This document shows, one piece after another, positions 16,520 to 17,713 of a stretch of 17,713 bases of DNA. The position numbers and the translations under genes were made by a program. The first letter of the stretch is position 1. Every line of letters starts with the position of its first letter. The notes under the pieces are model-generated. The model saw nothing but the letters and a program-made list of their open reading frames with translations. It had not been told where the DNA came from and made no database searches. This stretch comes from JBCCKC01 sp039182435 (GTDB taxonomy: Bacteria; Verrucomicrobiota; Verrucomicrobiia; Opitutales; Coraliomargaritaceae), in contig JBCDCC010000027.1 in NCBI GenBank assembly GCA_039182435.1, forward strand, positions 1 to 17,713, in the 5' to 3' direction.

Positions 16520-17713
16520 CTAAGTTGCCACCATTTCACTCCGAGCTGTTTCGTAAGCCTGCAGCGCACATTTCGAACAAGCATCACGCACATCGGCAAA
16601 GAAATCATTCCCCTTATCGTCGACCAAAATATAGGCAGGGAACGCCTCCACTTCGATCTTCCAAATCGCTTCCATCCCGAGCTCAGGATATTCGAGCACT
16701 TCGACGTTCTTGATGTTATGCTCTGCGAGTAGCGCGGCCGGTCCACCGATCGAACCGAGATAGAACCCGCCATACTTGCTGCAAGCGTCTGTCACTTGCT
16801 GGGAGCGATTGCCCTTCGCCAGCATAATCATCGAGCCCCCTGCGGCCTGAAACGGCTCCACATAGGAATCCATCCGCCCCGCGGTGGTCGGACCAAAGGA
16901 GCCCGAAGGCTTGCCCGCCGGTGTTTTTGCCGGACCCGCATAATAGATCGGGTGGTTCTTAACGTATTCCGGAAGATCATCTCCCTGATCAAGGCGCTCC
17001 TTGAGCTTAGCGTGGGCGATATCACGGGCCACGACAATCGTGCCTGAAAGTTCAAGCGGGGTCGCCACCGGATACTGGGACAGCTCCGCCAGAACATCCG
17101 CCATCGGACGATTCAAATCAATCCTTACCGCTTCAGACGGCTTCGACACTTCTGCTTCTGCTGGAATCAAGCGGCCCGGATTCTCCTCCAGCTGCTCGAG
17201 CCAGATACCATCTTGATCGATTCGCGCCTTTGCATTGCGGTCTGCTGAGCATGACACGCCGATCCCCACCGGGCAGGACGCGCCATGACGAGGCAGGCGG
17301 ATGACGCGAATATCGAGCGCAAAATACTTACCGCCAAACTGTGCCCCATAGCCCATCTTCCGCGTGTAGTGCAAGAGCTTCGCCTCAAGCTCTCGGTCAC
17401 GGAAAGCCTGGCCGTGCTCATTGCCCTCCGTCGGCAAGGCGTCGTAATACTTTGTCGATGCAAGCTTCACCGTCTTCATCGTCGTTTCCGCAGAAGTGCC
17501 GCCGATCACGATAGCAATGTGATACGGCGGGCAGGCAGAGGTGCCGAGTGTGCCCATTTTCTCGATACAAAATTTCTCTAGGTTCGCCGGATTCAGGAGT
17601 GCCTTGGTCTCTTGATAGAGGAAGGTCTTGTTGGCCGAACCACCTCCCTTCGCCACAAAAAGAAATTCATAGGAATCGCTATCAGTCGCCAGCAAGTCGA
17701 TCTGCGCCGGCAA
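16520..17713 (-). CDS. Fumarate hydratase class I ([4Fe-4S]), N-terminus cut off
   Basis: 397 codons of the C-terminal part; the frame remains open at the right edge, so the TTG at the edge is an internal Leu and about 150 residues lie outside. The sequence matches FumA/FumB-type enzymes: KGGGSANKTFLY, GTSACPPYHIAIVIGGTSAE, YFALDIRVIRLPRHG and ASCPVGIGVSCSADRNAK. Cys61 and Cys155 of this fragment are 94 residues apart, equal to the Cys224-Cys318 cluster ligands of E. coli FumA as I recall them; the third ligand is off-window. C-terminal half motifs include AGPAKTPAGKPSGSFGPTTAGRMD and SIGGPAALLAEHNIKNVE. It interconverts fumarate and malate in the TCA cycle, and its oxygen-sensitive cluster makes it dependent on iron supply. 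It ends 30 bp before the Fur box, with no hairpin terminator between. Confidence 0.95.
   Translation of the reverse strand: MPAQIDLLATDSDSYEFLFVAKGGGSANKTFLYQETKALLNPANLEKFCIEKMGTLGTSACPPYHIAIVIGGTSAETTMKTVKLASTKYYDALPTEGNEHGQAFRDRELEAKLLHYTRKMGYGAQFGGKYFALDIRVIRLPRHGASCPVGIGVSCSADRNAKARIDQDGIWLEQLEENPGRLIPAEAEVSKPSEAVRIDLNRPMADVLAELSQYPVATPLELSGTIVVARDIAHAKLKERLDQGDDLPEYVKNHPIYYAGPAKTPAGKPSGSFGPTTAGRMDSYVEPFQAAGGSMIMLAKGNRSQQVTDACSKYGGFYLGSIGGPAALLAEHNIKNVEVLEYPELGMEAIWKIEVEAFPAYILVDDKGNDFFADVRDACSKCALQAYETARSEMVAT

Overview
The window looks like chromosomal DNA of a Gram-negative, probably aerobic heterotroph. Many predicted exported or outer-membrane proteins end in phenylalanine. Gene content (MYG1-family protein, Gly-rich RRM protein, EF-G paralog, DUF2490 barrel, FeoB-associated Cys-rich peptide) and weak Shine-Dalgarno signals suggest the Verrucomicrobiota, perhaps the Opitutae. 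That placement is an inference from gene content, not a proven assignment. No insertion sequence, phage gene, CRISPR array or rRNA was seen.

Layout, left to right. (1) 1-946, minus: hemW, cut by the window edge. It is divergent, across only 30 bp, from a secreted IPT/TIG-domain lipoprotein (977-1879, plus). (2) 1891-2595: promoter, tRNA-Leu(CAG) and a gamma-class carbonic anhydrase; a 9-bp inverted repeat links the tRNA trailer to the carbonic anhydrase start. (3) 2677-5264, plus: a Fur-like palindrome followed by overlapping feoA, feoB and a FeoB-associated Cys-rich peptide. (4) 5261-9504, minus: dps, a YbjT-like SDR/DUF2867 fusion, a DUF2490 outer-membrane barrel and cimA, tightly spaced. 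The cimA stop overlaps the stop of the convergent feo operon. (5) 9759-11873, plus: an EF-G of the EF-G II type, closed by a strong bidirectional terminator. (6) 11970-13781: divergent MOSC-domain and MYG1-family genes. (7) 13947-14437, minus: a Gly-rich RRM RNA-binding protein with its own terminator. (8) 14659-16490, minus: three exported-protein genes behind a near-consensus Fur box: a Cys/His-rich small protein, a secreted single-domain HMA metal-binding protein and an outer-membrane beta-barrel. (9) 16520-17713, minus: the C-terminal part of a class I [4Fe-4S] fumarase, cut by the window edge.

Iron runs through the window. FeoAB imports Fe(II), Dps oxidises and stores it, fumarase and HemW carry 4Fe-4S clusters, and two Fur-like sites sit before feoA and before the three-gene exported operon. 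That operon (14659-16464) is the best candidate for an undescribed system: a putative Fur-controlled envelope metal-handling cassette made of a Cys/His-rich exported protein, an exported HMA protein and an outer-membrane barrel. Its function is inferred from motifs and context only.
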